Source: Homarus americanus
Lineage: Eukaryota > Arthropoda > Malacostraca > Decapoda > Nephropidae
DNA length: 64,000 bases
Assembly: GCF_018991925.1 (NCBI RefSeq)
Contig: NW_024737042.1
Coordinates: 17,441,678 to 17,505,677 of the forward strand
Reading direction: 5' to 3'
Of this stretch, positions 19,462-33,537 are shown piece by piece; positions within the stretch are counted from its first letter, which is position 1; the number at the start of each line of letters is the position of its first letter. The notes below the pieces were generated by a model that ran no database searches, had not been told where the DNA came from, and worked only from the letters and a program-made list of their open reading frames with translations. A program made the translations under genes and the position numbers.

Positions 19462-20936
19462 AACCTTATTTCGGTGTTGATTAAACCAATTCAATTTACA
19501 TATCTGTAACATGGCAGATCCCATGTAGACTGATATATTGCATATAGTTGCAGCTGTTTTTTTCTAATATCATATGCGATTTGATTAGTATCTCTTCATA
19601 AATCAGACATGTCGTGAACAACATGAGGAAGTATATTGTAAAACCAGTAGAGCGACGTAATGGTGAAATGTCCGTTTTGAGGTCTGTCTCAGTCTCAGTT
19701 GTCATGTTCCGAAACACTTCAATTTAATGTATATTTCAGTGTTATTGTAATCATCAGTCAGTGGCTTGCTTACATATGCCTTGCTTCTACCCAGCACGAT
19801 ACATACTGTACTTTAATATAGCTTTATGAATTTTTTTTGTTATATTGAAGTATCTTTTATGCCATACAAGGACGACTCCCTCCCCCAGTCGTTACCCCAT
19901 CTTCAACAGTTGCTGATAGTAGTTTGCTTTTTGTTGCGTTAACAGAATCTATTTTCGTTTACAAAGCTCATTGATGATTGTATGTACAGAACCTCTTGAG
20001 GAAGTCACACTTATGCAACAAAGACATATATAGTTTCCTACAATTATCTGTACTGTATTCTTAACCATGTTCGATGTGAACTTTTCATTAGAATTGTTGA
20101 AGGTATTTTATAGAACTAACCATGGACGTCCATGAAACATTATTTACAATCCCTCTGCAATTCTAACTCACAGCAAACGTGGCGAGGAACACTGCAGAGT
20201 TATGTATAGAATTTGATGGAGTACATAATTATGTTTTGGATTTGTAACGTCCGGGAGGAAATCGGTAAACTCATTCATCTAGGGCCTGTAAATATATACA
20301 TCACAAGATTTTGTAAATAAATCCTGTGCATACAGTATAAAACACACACTTATGTTTGTATATTCAAGCCACAGGTAACTAGAACACTCCTCAAGGCTCA
20401 AACCACTGACTCCTGTTTTAATACATCTCCTTATACTAGTATATATGTTAGGCTAAATGGTCGAAAAACAACTTACAAGGCGTTGTGGTTGTTTTTCGTT
20501 CTTTGGGCCTAATATATGCACCAATAATTCACATAAAAATACACATTACTATATAAACCACTCCTTTAAAGCAAAATTTATAAAGAGACTTTACAACGCA
20601 GCAGCAGCAGCAACAGGAGAGAGAGAGGGAACACTGGAGGCCAAACAGTGACATTGTTTAATACATTCATATATTCAGCAGAAATTTATGCAGACTCCCT
20701 GACACTATTTTATGCAACAGGGAAGAATATAAAGCTGTTGTATGTAATTAATCCCACAGACGGGACTAAAAAATATTAAAGGTTGTCCAGAAAGTGTTTT
20801 ATTAAACCCCACTAGCTGGGGGACGAATATTTTTGTCGTCTTTGTTATTTAATGCGGGAGGATGAACGAAGGTGGGAGGAGGGATGTTCAGATTTTTATA
20901 TGGGTTAGAAGGTTCATTTGCTTCTAAATTAATTCT
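19462..20936. other. intergenic, no gene seen
   Basis: AT-rich unique-looking sequence between the LINE remnant and the 27-bp array. It holds a short CAG tract with GA tail (20601-20630) and small open frames of 64-73 codons without recognisable domains. Confidence 0.5.
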
Positions 20937-23900
20937 GATATGTATGAGTAGTGGTGATCAGTAATGAAGTATGAATAGTGGTGTTCAGTAATGAAGTATG
21001 AGTAGTGGGCTTCATTATGAGTAGTGGTGTTCATTAATGAAGTATGAGTAGTGGTGTTCAGTAATGAAGTATGAGTAGTGGGGTTCAGTAATGAAGTATG
21101 AGTAGTGGGGTTCAGTAATGAAGTATGAGTAGTGGGGTTCATTAATGAAGTATGAGTAGTGGGGTTCAGTAATGAATTATGAGTAGTGGTGTTCAGCAAT
21201 GAAGTATGAGTAGTGGTGTTCAGCAATGAAGTATGAGTAGTGGGGTTCAGTAATGAAGTATGAGTAGTGGTGTTCATTAATGCAGTATGAGTAGTGGTGT
21301 TCATTAATGAAGTATGAGTAGGGGTGATCATTAATGAAGTATGAGAAGTGGGGTTCATTAATGAAGTATGAGTAGTGGGGTTCAGTAATGAATTATGAGT
21401 AGTGGCGTTCATTACTTCAGTATGAGTAGTGGGGTTCATTAATGAAGTATGAGTAGTGGGTTTCATTAATGAAGTATGAGTAGTGGTGTTCAGTAATGAA
21501 TTATGAGTAGTGGTGTTCATTAATGAAGTATGAGTAGTAGGGTTCATTAATGAAGTATGAGTAGTGGGGTTCATTAATGAAGTATGAGAAGTGGTGTTCA
21601 TTAATGAAGTATGAGTAGTGGTGTTCAGTAATTAATTATGAGTAGTGGTGTTCATTAATGAAGTATGAGTAGTGGGGTTCATTAACGAAGTATGAGTAGT
21701 GGGGTTCAGTAATGAAGTATGAGTAGTGGGGTTCATTAATGAAGTATGTATAGTGGTAATCAGTAATGAAGTATGAGTAGTGAGGTTCAGGAATGAAGTC
21801 TGAGTAGTGGTGTTCATTAATGAAGTATGAGTAGTGAGGTTCAGTAATGAATTATGAGTTTTGGGGTTCATTAACGAAGTATGAGTAGTGGGGTTCAGTA
21901 ATGAAGTATGAGTAGTGGTGTTCAGTATTGAAGTATGAGTAGTGGGGTTCAGTAATGAAGTATGAGTAGTGGTGTTCAGTATTGAAGTATGAGTAGAGGT
22001 GTTCAGAATTGAAGTATGAGTAGTGGGGTTCAGAAATGAAGTATGAGGAGTGGTGTTCAGTATTGAAGTATGAGTAGTGGGGTTCAGTATTGAATTATGA
22101 GTAGTGGGGTTCAGTAATGAAGCATGAGTAGTGGGGTTCAGTATTAAAGTATGAGTAGTGGGGTTCAGAAATGAAGTATGAGTAGTGGGGTTCAATAATG
22201 AATTATGAGTAGTAGTGTTCAGTATTGAAGTATAGTAGGGTGTTCAGAATTGGAAGTATAGTGGTGGGGTTCAGAAATGAGAGAGTATAGTAGTTGGGTT
22301 CAGTAATGAAGTATGAGGTGGTGTTCAGTATTGAATTATGGTAGTGGGGTTCGGTAATGAAGCATGAGTAGTGGTGTTCAGTAATGAAGTATGAGTAGTG
22401 GGGTTCAGTAATGAAGTACGAGTAGTGAGGTTCAGTAATGAAGTATGAGTAGTGGTGTTCAGTATTGAAATATGAGTAGTAGCATTCAGAATTGAAGTAT
22501 GAGTAGTGGTGGTCAGTAATGAAGTATGAGTAGTGGGGTTCAGTAATGAAGTATGAGTAGTGGGGTTCGATAATGAAGTATGAGTAGTGGGGTTCAGCAA
22601 TGAAGTATGAGTAGCGGGGTTCAGTAATGAAGTATGAGTAGTGGTGTTCAGAAATGAAGTATGAGTAGTGGGGTTCAGTAACGAAGTATGAGTAGTGGGG
22701 TTCAGTAATGAAGTATGAGTAGTGGGGTTCAGTAATGAATTGAGAGTAGTGGTGTTCATTAATGAAGTATGAGTAGTGGTGTTCAGCAATGAAGTATGAG
22801 TAGTGTTCAGTAATGAAGTATGAGTAGTGGTGTTCATTAATGAAGTATGAGTAGTGGTTCATTAATGAAGTATAGGGGTGTTCATTAATGAAGTATGAGT
22901 AGTGGTGTTCATTAATGAAGTATGAGTAGTGGGGTTCAGTAATGAATTATGAGTAGTGGCGTTCATTACTCAGTATGAGTAGTGGGGTTCATTAATGAAG
23001 TATGAGTAGTGGGTTTCATTAATGAAGTATGAGTAGTGGTGTTCAGTAATGAATTATGAGTAGTGGTGTTCATTAATGAAGTATGAGAGTAGGGTTCATT
23101 AATGAAGTATGAGTAGTGGGGTTCATTAATGAAGTATGAGAAGTGGTGTTCATTAATGAAGTAGAGTTGTAGTGTTCAGTAATGAATTATGAGTAGTGGT
23201 GTTCATTAATGAAGTATGAGTAGTTTATTAACGAAGTATGAGTAGTGGGGTTCAGTAATGAAGTATGAGTAGTGGGGTTCATTAATGAAGTATGTGTAGT
23301 GGGTAATCAGTAATGAAGTATGAGTAGTGAGGTTCAGGAATGAGTATGAGTAGTGGTGTTCATTAATGAAGTATGAGTAGTGAGGTTCAGTAATGAATTA
23401 TGAGTTGTGGGGTTCATCAACGAAGTAGAGTAGTGGGGTTCAGTAATGAAGTATGAGTAGTGGTGTTCAGTATTGAAGTATGAGTAGGGGTTCAGTAATG
23501 AAGTATGAGTAGTGGTGTTCAGTATTGAAGTATGAGTAGTGGGGTTCAGTAATGAAGTATGAGTAGTGGGGTTCAGTAATGAAGTATGAGTAGTGGTGTT
23601 CAGTATTGAAGTATGAGTAGAGGTGTTCAGAATTGAAGTATGAGTAGTGGGGTTCAGAACTGAAGTATGAGGAGTGGTGTTCAGTATTGAAGTATGAGTA
23701 GTGGGGTTCAGTATTGAATTATGAGTAGTGGGGTTCCGTAATGAAGTATGAGTAGTGGTGTTCAGTATTAAAGTATGAGTAGTGGGGTTCAGTAATGAAG
23801 TATGAGTAGTGGAGGTTCAGTAAAGAAGTATGAGTAGTGGTGTTCAGTATTGAAGTATGAGTAGAGGTGTTCAGAATTGAAGTATGAGTGGTGGGGTTCA

Positions 23901-26900
23901 GAAATGAAGTATGAGTAGTTGGGTTCAGTAATGAAGTATGAGGAGTGGTGTTCAGTATTGAATTATGAGTAGTGGGGTTCAGCATTGAAGTATGAGTAGT
24001 GGGGTTCAGTAATGAAGTAAGGAGTAGTGGGGTTCAGTAATGAAGTATGAGGAGTGGTGTTCAGTATTGAAGTATGAGTAGTGGGGTTCAGCATTGAAGT
24101 ATGAGTAGTGGGGTTCAGAAATGAAGTATGAGTAGTGGGGTTCAGTAATGAAGTATGAGGAGTGGTGTTCAGTATTGAAGTATGAGTACTGGTGTTCATG
24201 TGGAATATTGAGTAGTTTCATTATTGAAGTATGAGTAGTGGGGTTCAGTAATGAAGTATGAGTAGTGGGGTTCAGTATTGAAGGTATGAGTAGTGGTGTT
24301 CAGTGTGATGTATGAGTAGTGGGGTTCAATGAGGAGTTGAGTGGTGTTCAGTATTGAAGTATGATGTAGTGGTTCAGTATTAGAAGTTCAATAATGAAGT
24401 ATGAGAGTTGGGTTCAGTAATGTAGTATGGTAGTGGGGTTCAGTAATGAAGTATGAGTGATGGGGGTTCGGTAATGAAGTATGAGTAGTGGGGTTCTGTA
24501 TTGAAGCATGAGTAGTGGGGTTCAGTAATAAAGTCGATGATATTGTTATGAGTTTTTGGGGTTTGGTAATGAAGTATGAGTAGTGGGGTTCAGTATTGAA
24601 GTATGAGTGGGGTTGTATATGATATATATTGGTGAATTATAGTGGGGCTAGTTATGTGATATGAGTAGTGGGGCTCAGTAATAAAGTATGAAAAGTGGAG
24701 TTCAGTAATGAAGTATGTGTTCAAAATTATAATTAAGTAGGGTTTAATGAAATGGTGTTGATTAGCTTCAGTATGAAGTGAGAGTGGGGTTCAGTAATGA
24801 AGTATGAATAGTGGTTCGTAATGAAGTGTAGTGGTGGTTCAGTATTGTGAAGTATGAGTAGTGGGGTTCAATGAAGTATGAGTAGTGGGGTTCAGTAATG
24901 AAGTATGAGTAGTGGGGTTCATTAATGAAGTATGGTAGTGGGGTTCAGTAATGAAGTATGAGTGGGGTTCATTAATGAAGTATGAGTAGTGGGGTTCAGT
25001 AATAATTATGAGTATTCATTAATGAAGTATGAGTAGTGGGGTTCATTAATGAAGTATGAGTAGTGGGGTTCATTAGTGAAGTATAGGTGGTGGGGTTCAT
25101 TAATGAAGTATAGTGTGGTGTTCATTAATGAAGTATGAGTAGTGGTGTTCATTAATGAGGTATATGAGTAGTGGGGCTCATTAATGAAGTATGAGTAGTG
25201 GGGTTCAGTAATGAAGTGAGAGTAGTGTTCAGAAATGAAGTATGAAAAGATGGAGTTTCAGTAATGAAGTATGAGTAGTGGGATTGGGAAGTAGTGGGTT
25301 CAGTATGAATGAGTGGGAGTGTAGTGGGTTCAGTAATGAAGTATGAGTAGTGGGGTTCTGTGAGTAATGAAGTAGTGGGGTTTGTGTAGAAGTATGAGTA
25401 GTGGTGTTCATGTGAAGTGTAAATGGTAGGGTTCTGTAAGCATGAGTAGTGGGGTTCCATTAATGAAGTATGAGTAGTGGGGGTTCATTAATGAAGTATG
25501 AGAGTGATGTTCATGTGAAGTATGAGTAGTGGTGTGTTCATTAATGAAGTATGAGTAGTGGGGTTCATGTGAAGTATGAGTAGTGGGGTTCAGTAATGAA
25601 GTATGAGTAGTGGGGTTCAGTAATGAAGTATGGTGAGTGGGGTTCATTAATGAAGTATGAGTAGTGGTGTTCATTATAATATGGTAGTAGGGTTCTTATG
25701 AAATTAGGGGTTCATTAATGAAGTATGGTGAGTGGGGTTCATTATGAAGTTTGAGTTGAGAATTAGTGGTGGTGTTCAGAATGAAGTATGAGTAGGGGTT
25801 CATTAATGAAGGTATGATGAAGTAGTGTTCGTATGAAGTATGAGTAGTGGTGTCAATAATGAAGTATGAGTAGTGCATTAATGAAGTATGGTAGTGGGGT
25901 TCCTGTGAAGTATAGTAGTGGGGTTCATAATGAAGTATGAGAGTAGTGGGGTTCGTAGTATTATGGTAGTGTGTTTTTGTATGAGTAGTGGGGTTCAGTA
26001 ATGAAGTATGAGTAGTGGTGTTCAGTATTGAAGTAGAATGGTGGGTTCATTAATGAAGTATAGTAGTGGTGTTCGTAGTATTAGTATGAGTGTGGGGTTC
26101 AGTAATGAAGTATAGGTAGTGAGTTCAGTAATAAGAGAGTATGTGTGGTTTCAGTATTGAAGTATGAGTAGAGGTGACTAAATTGAAGTATAGTGAGTGG
26201 GGTTCAGTAATGATGTGGGTGGTGTTCAAATATAGTAGGTAGTGGGGTTCAGTAGTGAAGTATGAGTAGTGGGGTTCAGTAATGGAAGTATGAGTAGTGG
26301 TGTTCAGTAATGAAATATGAGTAGTGGGTTTCAAGTATGGAAGTATGAGTGAGTGGGGTTCAATGAGAAGTATGAGTAGTGGTGTTCAGTATTGAAGTAT
26401 GAGTAGAGGTATTCAGTAATGAAGTATGGTAGGTGGGGTTCAGTAATGAAGTATGAGTAGTTGGGTTTCAATGTGGAAGTATGAGGTGGTGTTCAGTAAT
26501 GAAGTATGAGTAGTGGGTTCAAGTGAAGTATGAGTAGTGGGGTTCAGTAATGAAGTATGAGTAGTGGGGTTCAGTAATGAAGTATGAGTGGTGTTCAGTA
26601 TTAGTATGGTAGTGGGGTTCAATATTGAAGTATAGTAGTGGGTTCAGTAATGAAGTATGGTAGTGGGGTTCAGTAATGAAGTATGAGGTGGTGTTCAGTA
26701 TTGAAATGTGTAGTGGTGTTATTTGAGAGTATAGTAGTGGGGTTCATTAATGAGTATAGTAGTGGGGTTCAGTAATGAAGTATGAGTAGTGGGTTCAGTA
26801 ATGAGTGTGGTGTTTAATAAGTATGAGTAGTGGGGTTCAGTAATGAAGTATGAGTGAGTAGGGTTCAGTAATGAGTTATATGAGGAGTGGTGTTCAGTAT

Positions 26901-29900
26901 TGGAAGTATGAGTTAGTGGGGTTCAGTATTGATTGAGTAGTGAGTGTATGAAGTGGTAGGGTTCAGTAATGGAAGTATGAATAGTGGGGGTTCAGTAATG
27001 AAGTATGAGTAGTGGGGTTCAGTAATGAAATATGAGTAGTGGGGTTCAGTAATGAAGTATGATGATAGGTATTGAATAGGTAGTGTTCATGTATTGAAGT
27101 ATGAGTAGTGGGGTTCAGTAATAAAATATGAGTAGTGGGGTTCAGTAATGAAGTATGAGTTTTGGGGTTCAGTAATGAAGTATGAGTAGTGGGGTTCAGT
27201 ATTGAAGTGTGAGTGGTGAAGTATGAGTAGTGGGGTTCAGTAATGAATTATGAGTAGTGGGGTTCAGTAATGAAGTATAGTGAGTGGGGCTCAGTAATAA
27301 AGTATGAGTAGTGGGGTTCAGTAATGAAATTGTAGTAAGTGGGTGTTCAGTATTGAAGTATGAGTAGTGGGGTTCATAATGAAGTATGAGTAGTGGTGTT
27401 CAGTAATGAAGTATAGTAGTGGGGTTCAGTAATGAAGTATGAGTAGTGGTGTTCAGTATTGAAGCATGGAGTAGGGTGTTCAGTAATGAACATGAGAGAG
27501 GGTTTAGTAGTGAAGTATGAGTAGGGGTTCAGTAATGAAGTAAAGGAGTAGTGGGGTTCAATGGCTATGAGTAGTGGGTTCTAGTATTGAAGTATGAGTA
27601 GGGGTTCAGTATTGAAGTATGAGTAGTGGGGTTCAGTAATGAATTATGAGTAGTGGGGTTCAGTATTAATGGGAAAGTTTCTTAATGAAATATGAGTAGG
27701 GTTCAAAGGAGGTTCATTAATGAAGTGAGTAGTGGTGTTGTTATGAGTTGGTAGTGCTTATTGAAGTATGGAGTGGGGTTCAGTAATGATATGAGTAGTG
27801 GGGGTTCAGTAATGAAGTATGAGTATGGGGTTCAGTAATGAAGTATGAGTAAGTGGTTTCAGTATTGAAGTATGAGTAGGGGTTCAGTAATGAAGTATGA
27901 GTAGTGGGGTTCAGTAATGAAGTATGAGTAGGGGGTCTAGTAATGGAGATGAGTAGTGGGTTTAGTAATGAAGTATGAGTAGTGGGGTTCGTATGAAGTA
28001 TGAGTAGGGGATTGTAATGAAGCATGAGTGTGGTGCTTGCAATGAAGTATGAGTAGTGGTGTTCAGTATTGAAGATGAGTAGTGGGGTTCTAAGTAATGA
28101 AGTATGAGTAGTGAGGTCTGTGCACGTATGATGAGTGGTGGGTTCAGTAATGAAGTAATAGTAGTGGTGTTCAGTATTGAAGTATGAGTAGTGGTTTCAG
28201 TGATGAAGTATGATTAGTGGGGGTTCAGTAATGAAGTATGAGTAGTGGTGTTCAGTATTGAAGTATGAGTAGTGTTCAATGTGAGAGTGTGGTATGTTCA
28301 GTAATGAAGTTATGTAGTGAGGGGTTCAGAGTAATGAAGTATGAGTAGTGGGGTTCAGTAATGAAGTATGAGTAGTGGGGTTCAGTATTGAAATATGAGT
28401 AGTGGGATTCAGTATTGAAGTATGAGTAGTGGTGTTCAGTAATGGTGAGTAGTGGGGTTCAGTAATGAAGTATGAGTGGTGGGGGTTCAGGATAATAAGT
28501 ATGAGTAGGTGTTCAGTAATGAGTATGAGAGTAGTGGGGTTCAATAATGAAGTATGAGTAGTGGTGTCGTGAAAATGAAGTATGAGTTAGTATGTTGAGT
28601 AGTACAGTAATAAAGTATGAGTAGTGGTGTTCAGTATGAAGTATGAGTAGTGGGGTTCAGTAATGAAGTATGAGTAGTGGGGTTCAGTAATGAAGTATGA
28701 GTAGTGGGGTTTCAGTAATGAAGTATGGAGTAGTGGGGTTCAGTACGAAGTATGAGTGAAGTGGGTTCAGAATTGAAGTATGAGTAGTGGGTTCAGTAAT
28801 GAAGTATGAGTAGTGGGGTTCAAAGAATGAAGTATGAGTAGTGGTGTTCAGTATTGGAAGTATGAGTAGTGGTGGGTCAGTAATGAAGTATGAGTAGTGG
28901 GTCTGTAATGAAGTATGAGTAGTGGGGTTCAGTAAGAAGTATGAGTAGTGGGTGTTCAGTAATGAAGTATGAGTAGTGGGGTTCAGTAAATGAGAGGTAT
29001 GAGGAGTGGTGTTTGGCATTGAAGTATGAGTAGTGGGGTTTCAATAATGGAAGTATGAGTAGTGGGGTTCAGTAATGAAGTATGAGTAGGGGTTCAGTAT
29101 TAAAGTATGAGTAGGGGGTTCAGTAATGAAGTATGAGTAGTGGGTTCAAGTAATGAATAGTATGAGTAGTGGGTCAAGTATGGAAGTATGAGTAGTGGGG
29201 TTCAGTATTGAAGTATGAGTAGTGGGGGTTCAGTAATGAATTGCGTGTTGTGGGGTTCAGTAATGATGTATGGGTTAGGGGTTCAGTAATGAAGTATGAG
29301 GAGTGGTGTTCAGTATTGAAGTATGTGTAGTGGGGTTCAGTATTGATGTATGAGTAGTAGGGTTCAGTAATGAAGTATGAGTTGGGGTTCAGTAATTTGA
29401 AGTATGAGTAGTGTTCAGTAATGAAATTACAGAGTAGTGGGGTTCAGTAATGAAGTATGAGTAGTGGGGTTCAGTGATGAAGTATGAGTAGTGGGGTTCA
29501 GTAATGAAGTATGAGGAGTGGTGTCATTATTGAAGCATGAGTAGTGGGGTTCAGTAATGGAGGCATGAGTAGTGGGGGTTCAGTATTGAAGTATGAGTAG
29601 TGGGTTCAGTAATGAAGTATGATTAGTGGGGTTCAGTATTGAAGTATGAGTAGTGGGGTTCAGTATTGAAGTATGAGTGAGTGGGGTTCATTAATGAAGT
29701 ATGAGTAGTGGGTGTTCAGTATTGAAGTATGAGTAGTGTATGAGCATGAGTAGTGGGCTCAGTAATGAAGTATGAGTAGTGGGGGTTCGTAATGAAGTAT
29801 GAGTAGTGGGGTTCAGTAATGAAGTATGAGTAGTGGGGTTCAGTAATGAAGTATGAGTAGTGGTGTCTGGCATTGAAGTATGAGTAGTGGGGTTCAGTAT

Positions 29901-31775
29901 GAAGTATAGTAGTGTCAGTAATGTGGGGGTGGTTCAGTAATGAAGTTAGTGAGTAGTGGGGTTCAGTAATGAAGTATGAGTAGTGGGGTCAGTAATGAAG
30001 TATGAGTAGTGGGGTTCAGTAATGAAGTATATGTGGGGTTCAGTAATGAAATTATGATTAGTGGGGTTCAGTAATGAAGTATGAGTAGTGGTTCAGTAAT
30101 GAAGTATGAGTGGTGGAGTTCAGTATTGAAAGTATGAGTAGTAGTGTTCAGTATTGAAGTATGGAGTGTGGGGTTCATGTAGAAGTATATGGTAGTGGGT
30201 TCAATGTAAGTGTGAGTAAGTGGGGTTCAGTAATGATGTATGAGTAGTGGGTCTCAAATTGGAAGTATGAGTAGTGGTGTTCCAGTAATGGAAGTGAGTG
30301 GTGGGGTTCAGTAATGAAGTATGAGTAGTGGGGTTCAGTAATGAAGTATGAGTAGTGGGGTTCAGTAATGATGAGTAGTTGGGGTTCAGTAATAGAAGTA
30401 TGATGAGTGTTCAGTATTGGAAGTAGTAGTGTGTTTTGGAAAGTTGGGGTTCAGTTGAAGTATGAGTAGTGGGTTCAGTAATGAATGTAAGGAGTAGGGT
30501 GTTCAGTAATAAGTATGAGTAGCGGCGTTCAGTATTAAGTATGAGTAGTGGGGTTCAGTAATGGAAATATAGGTAGTGGGGTTCAGTAATGAGAGTATGA
30601 GGTGTGGTGTTAGTGTTGGAAGTATGAGTGGTGGATCTGTATTGAAGTATGGTGGTGGGGTTCAGTAATGAAGTATGGTGGTGGGGTTCAGTAATGAAGT
30701 ATGAGTAGTGGCGTTCAGTAATGAGGTATGAGGTGGTGTTCAGTATTGGAAGTATGAGTAGTGGGTTCAATATTGAAGTATAGTGTGGGGTTCAGTAATG
30801 AAGTATGAGTGTGGTGGGGTTGTTCAGTAATGAAGTATATGAAGTGAGTGGGGTTCAGTAATGAAGTATAGTGAGTGGGGTTCAGTATTGAAGTGAGTAG
30901 TGGGGTTCAGTAATGGATTATGTGTTGTGGGGTTCAGTATTGGAAGTATGAGTGAGTGAGGTTCAGTAATGAAGTATAGATGATGGGGTTCAATGGAGTG
31001 ATATGAGTAGTGGGGTTCAAGTAATGATATGGTAGTGGGGGTTCAGTAATGAGATTATGAGTAGTGGGGTTCAGTATTGAAGTATGAGTAGTGGGGTTCA
31101 GTAATGGAAGTGAGTAGTGGGGTTCAGTAATGAAGTATGAGTAGTGGAGGTTCAGTAATGAAGTATGAGTAGTGGGGGTTCAGTAATGAAGTATGAGTAG
31201 TGGTGTTCAAGTATTGGAAGTATGAGTAGTGGGGTTCAGTAGAAGTATGAGTAGTGGGGTTCAAGTAATGAAGTATGAGTTATGGGGTTCAGTATTGGTA
31301 TAGATGGTGGGGCTCAGTAATGAAGTATGAGTAGTAGAGTTCAATGAGTATGAGTAGTGGGGTTCAGTAATGAGTATGAGTAGTGGGGTTCCAGTAATGA
31401 AGTATGGAGTAGTGGTGTTCAGTATTGAAGTATAAGTAGTGGGGTTCAGTAATGAAATTATGAGTAGTGGGGTTCAGTATTAGAAATTATGGAGTAGTGG
31501 GGTTCAGTAATGAAGTATGAGTAGTGGGGTTCAGTAATGAAGTATAGTGAGTGGGTTCAGTAATGAAATATAGTAGTGGGGTTCAGTAATGAAGTATATG
31601 TAGTGGTGTTCAGTAATGAAGTATGAGTAGTGGGGTTCAGTAATGAAGTATGAGTAGTGGTGTTCAATGTAATGAAGTATGAGTAGTGGTGTTCAGTAAT
31701 GAAGTATGAGTAGTGGTGTTCAGTAATGGGGTATGAGTAGTGGGGTTCACTATTGAAACATAGATAAGGTTCAGT
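20937..31775. repeat. 27-bp satellite array, about 400 units
   Basis: Consensus unit GTAGTGGGGTTCAGTAATGA followed by AGTATGA (27 bp). Common variants are GGTG for GGGG, CATTAATG for CAGTAATG, CAGTATTG and GAATTATG. Because 27 is a multiple of 3, reverse-strand frames repeat nine residues (HTSLLNPTT) and stay open for up to about 225 codons. I regard these as non-coding. Units before about 24200 are regular. Afterwards small indels are frequent and no long frame persists. The right edge decays into unique sequence after 31750. Confidence 0.95.
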
Positions 31776-33461
31776 ATCATAATGACAACGGGTTCAATAA
31801 AACAAACAATACAGTTCAATAATATTACTGATGAAGGAGATTCATATCTTACGTCAAAAACAAAAAACACAATTCTTAATATATTATGACTTTGAAATTC
31901 ATCTTATATCCGAAAGATATTTGTTCGATGAATTTGAACAGTAAAAATAAAGAAACCAAATGATTAAAACAAAACAAAAATCCAGAGAAGCAAATCACAG
32001 TATGTTTATACCCGGAGGCTTCTGTCTTATCCTATACTGGTGTGTTGAAGCGTCGTTTGTGTTGTGATATATTTGAGTCAGTTAATGTTAATAATAATAA
32101 CCATTGCACACATTAATCCTGGATTTTCATCTAAACATCAAATAAATTTATTTACTGTATTAACACATAAGTTAGATATATAGATAAATTACTACATCTT
32201 TCCACCCACAATATATCAAAACATCCAAGACACTATTTACAAACATAAGGCGCCCCCCTCCCCGCTGCAGTCGTACACACAACCCACATGCAAAGAAGAG
32301 CGCTTATACCCTGTATAATGTACACTGAATAGAAAAGAAAAGAAAAAAAAACCTGGGTCAAATTTGTTAGAACTCGGGTCTTTGTAAACGCTATTCTCAA
32401 TTGGCTTTAGTCATAATGAACTCATATAATTTTATTAAGTTGCTATACCTATTACGGCTAGGACCGCTCATACCTTGGACCCATTCAACCAGTAGTTAAA
32501 TTTTTAATCTTACTATTAGTATAAGAATACATTAAGTTGCTGCATCTCACTTGCATTTTCGGGACGATTTTCTCTTCGAACATCAGTGAGCCAGAAGATG
32601 CAAAATATTTCTCATGTACGCTTCACTTAAGGGAAACCTTAAGCACATGGGACTTTAAGAATCAGAACCATGATTTCCATGAAAGTTTCTGTATAGCTTT
32701 TAGGTTGCTTAATCGGGAGATAAAACATTTAGTACTTGAAAAGAGTCGATAAACTTGCCAGTATAATCGAGCGCCATGCTAAAGTAATTTTTAGCAAACA
32801 ATTTATCATCAAGAAAATTTTCCAGCTATTTTCTTTGTCTTAATCAATTCAGCTTCATCTCCTGCCAGATTTGGAAACATTTGAACCCAGGTGTTGTGAA
32901 CTGCTAGGAGGCTGTACCGATGTAGGGAAAATCATTATGTGGAAGGTTTACACAGTGCTAGTCTGGGGTATACAGTAGATAAGTCTAGCAGCGGAGGTTT
33001 TACAAGGTGGAATATTAAACAAAAAATGTCCTGGTAGACCGTATGGCGGGCGTGCAGGGACGGTACTGTAGCTCATCACAACAGTGTCAATAGAACGGGA
33101 AAGCGGTGATATCCTGAGAATGAACAATATCTATTATCTTTTCTTCTTTTACATTTTGGTGACGTGGATCAATGGGCAGAAACTTCAAAGAGACAGAGGA
33201 AATAATAGGAAGAGCGGAGAAAGGCAAGTATGGAATGCAGCAGGAGGGTGAGGAACAGTAAGTACAAACATTTATACATATCTTCTTATTCCTCACCTCT
33301 TATACTCCATATACGAAGTGAATCTTAGCATCTACAGTCACTGATTCACAGCACTTCATAATGAGACCTTCATACTGCGCATATTAGTCCGTTGTGTCCT
33401 GATCACGGTACTGAAGGTTAATAGGCCTTTTCAACTAAATATACGAAGATTCATACGTGAG

Positions 33462-33462
<1 letters not shown>
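31776..33462. other. intergenic, no gene seen
   Basis: AT-rich sequence with degenerate GGTTCA echoes of the 27-bp unit up to about 31815. Open frames of about 70 codons lack recognisable domains. Confidence 0.5.

Positions 33463-33537
<75 letters not shown>

Noticed and set aside
20774..20805. Mariner-like terminal inverted repeat (GGTTGTCCAGAAAGTG)
   Set aside because: No matching inverted end or transposase nearby, and too short to support alone.
20924..22862. Reverse-strand frames with a nine-residue repeat (HTSLLNPTT)
   Set aside because: Direct result of a 27-bp unit. Equivalent frames overlap in another phase at 22203-22862, and the frames collapse wherever the array has indels. No signal peptide, flanking unique coding or conserved start.
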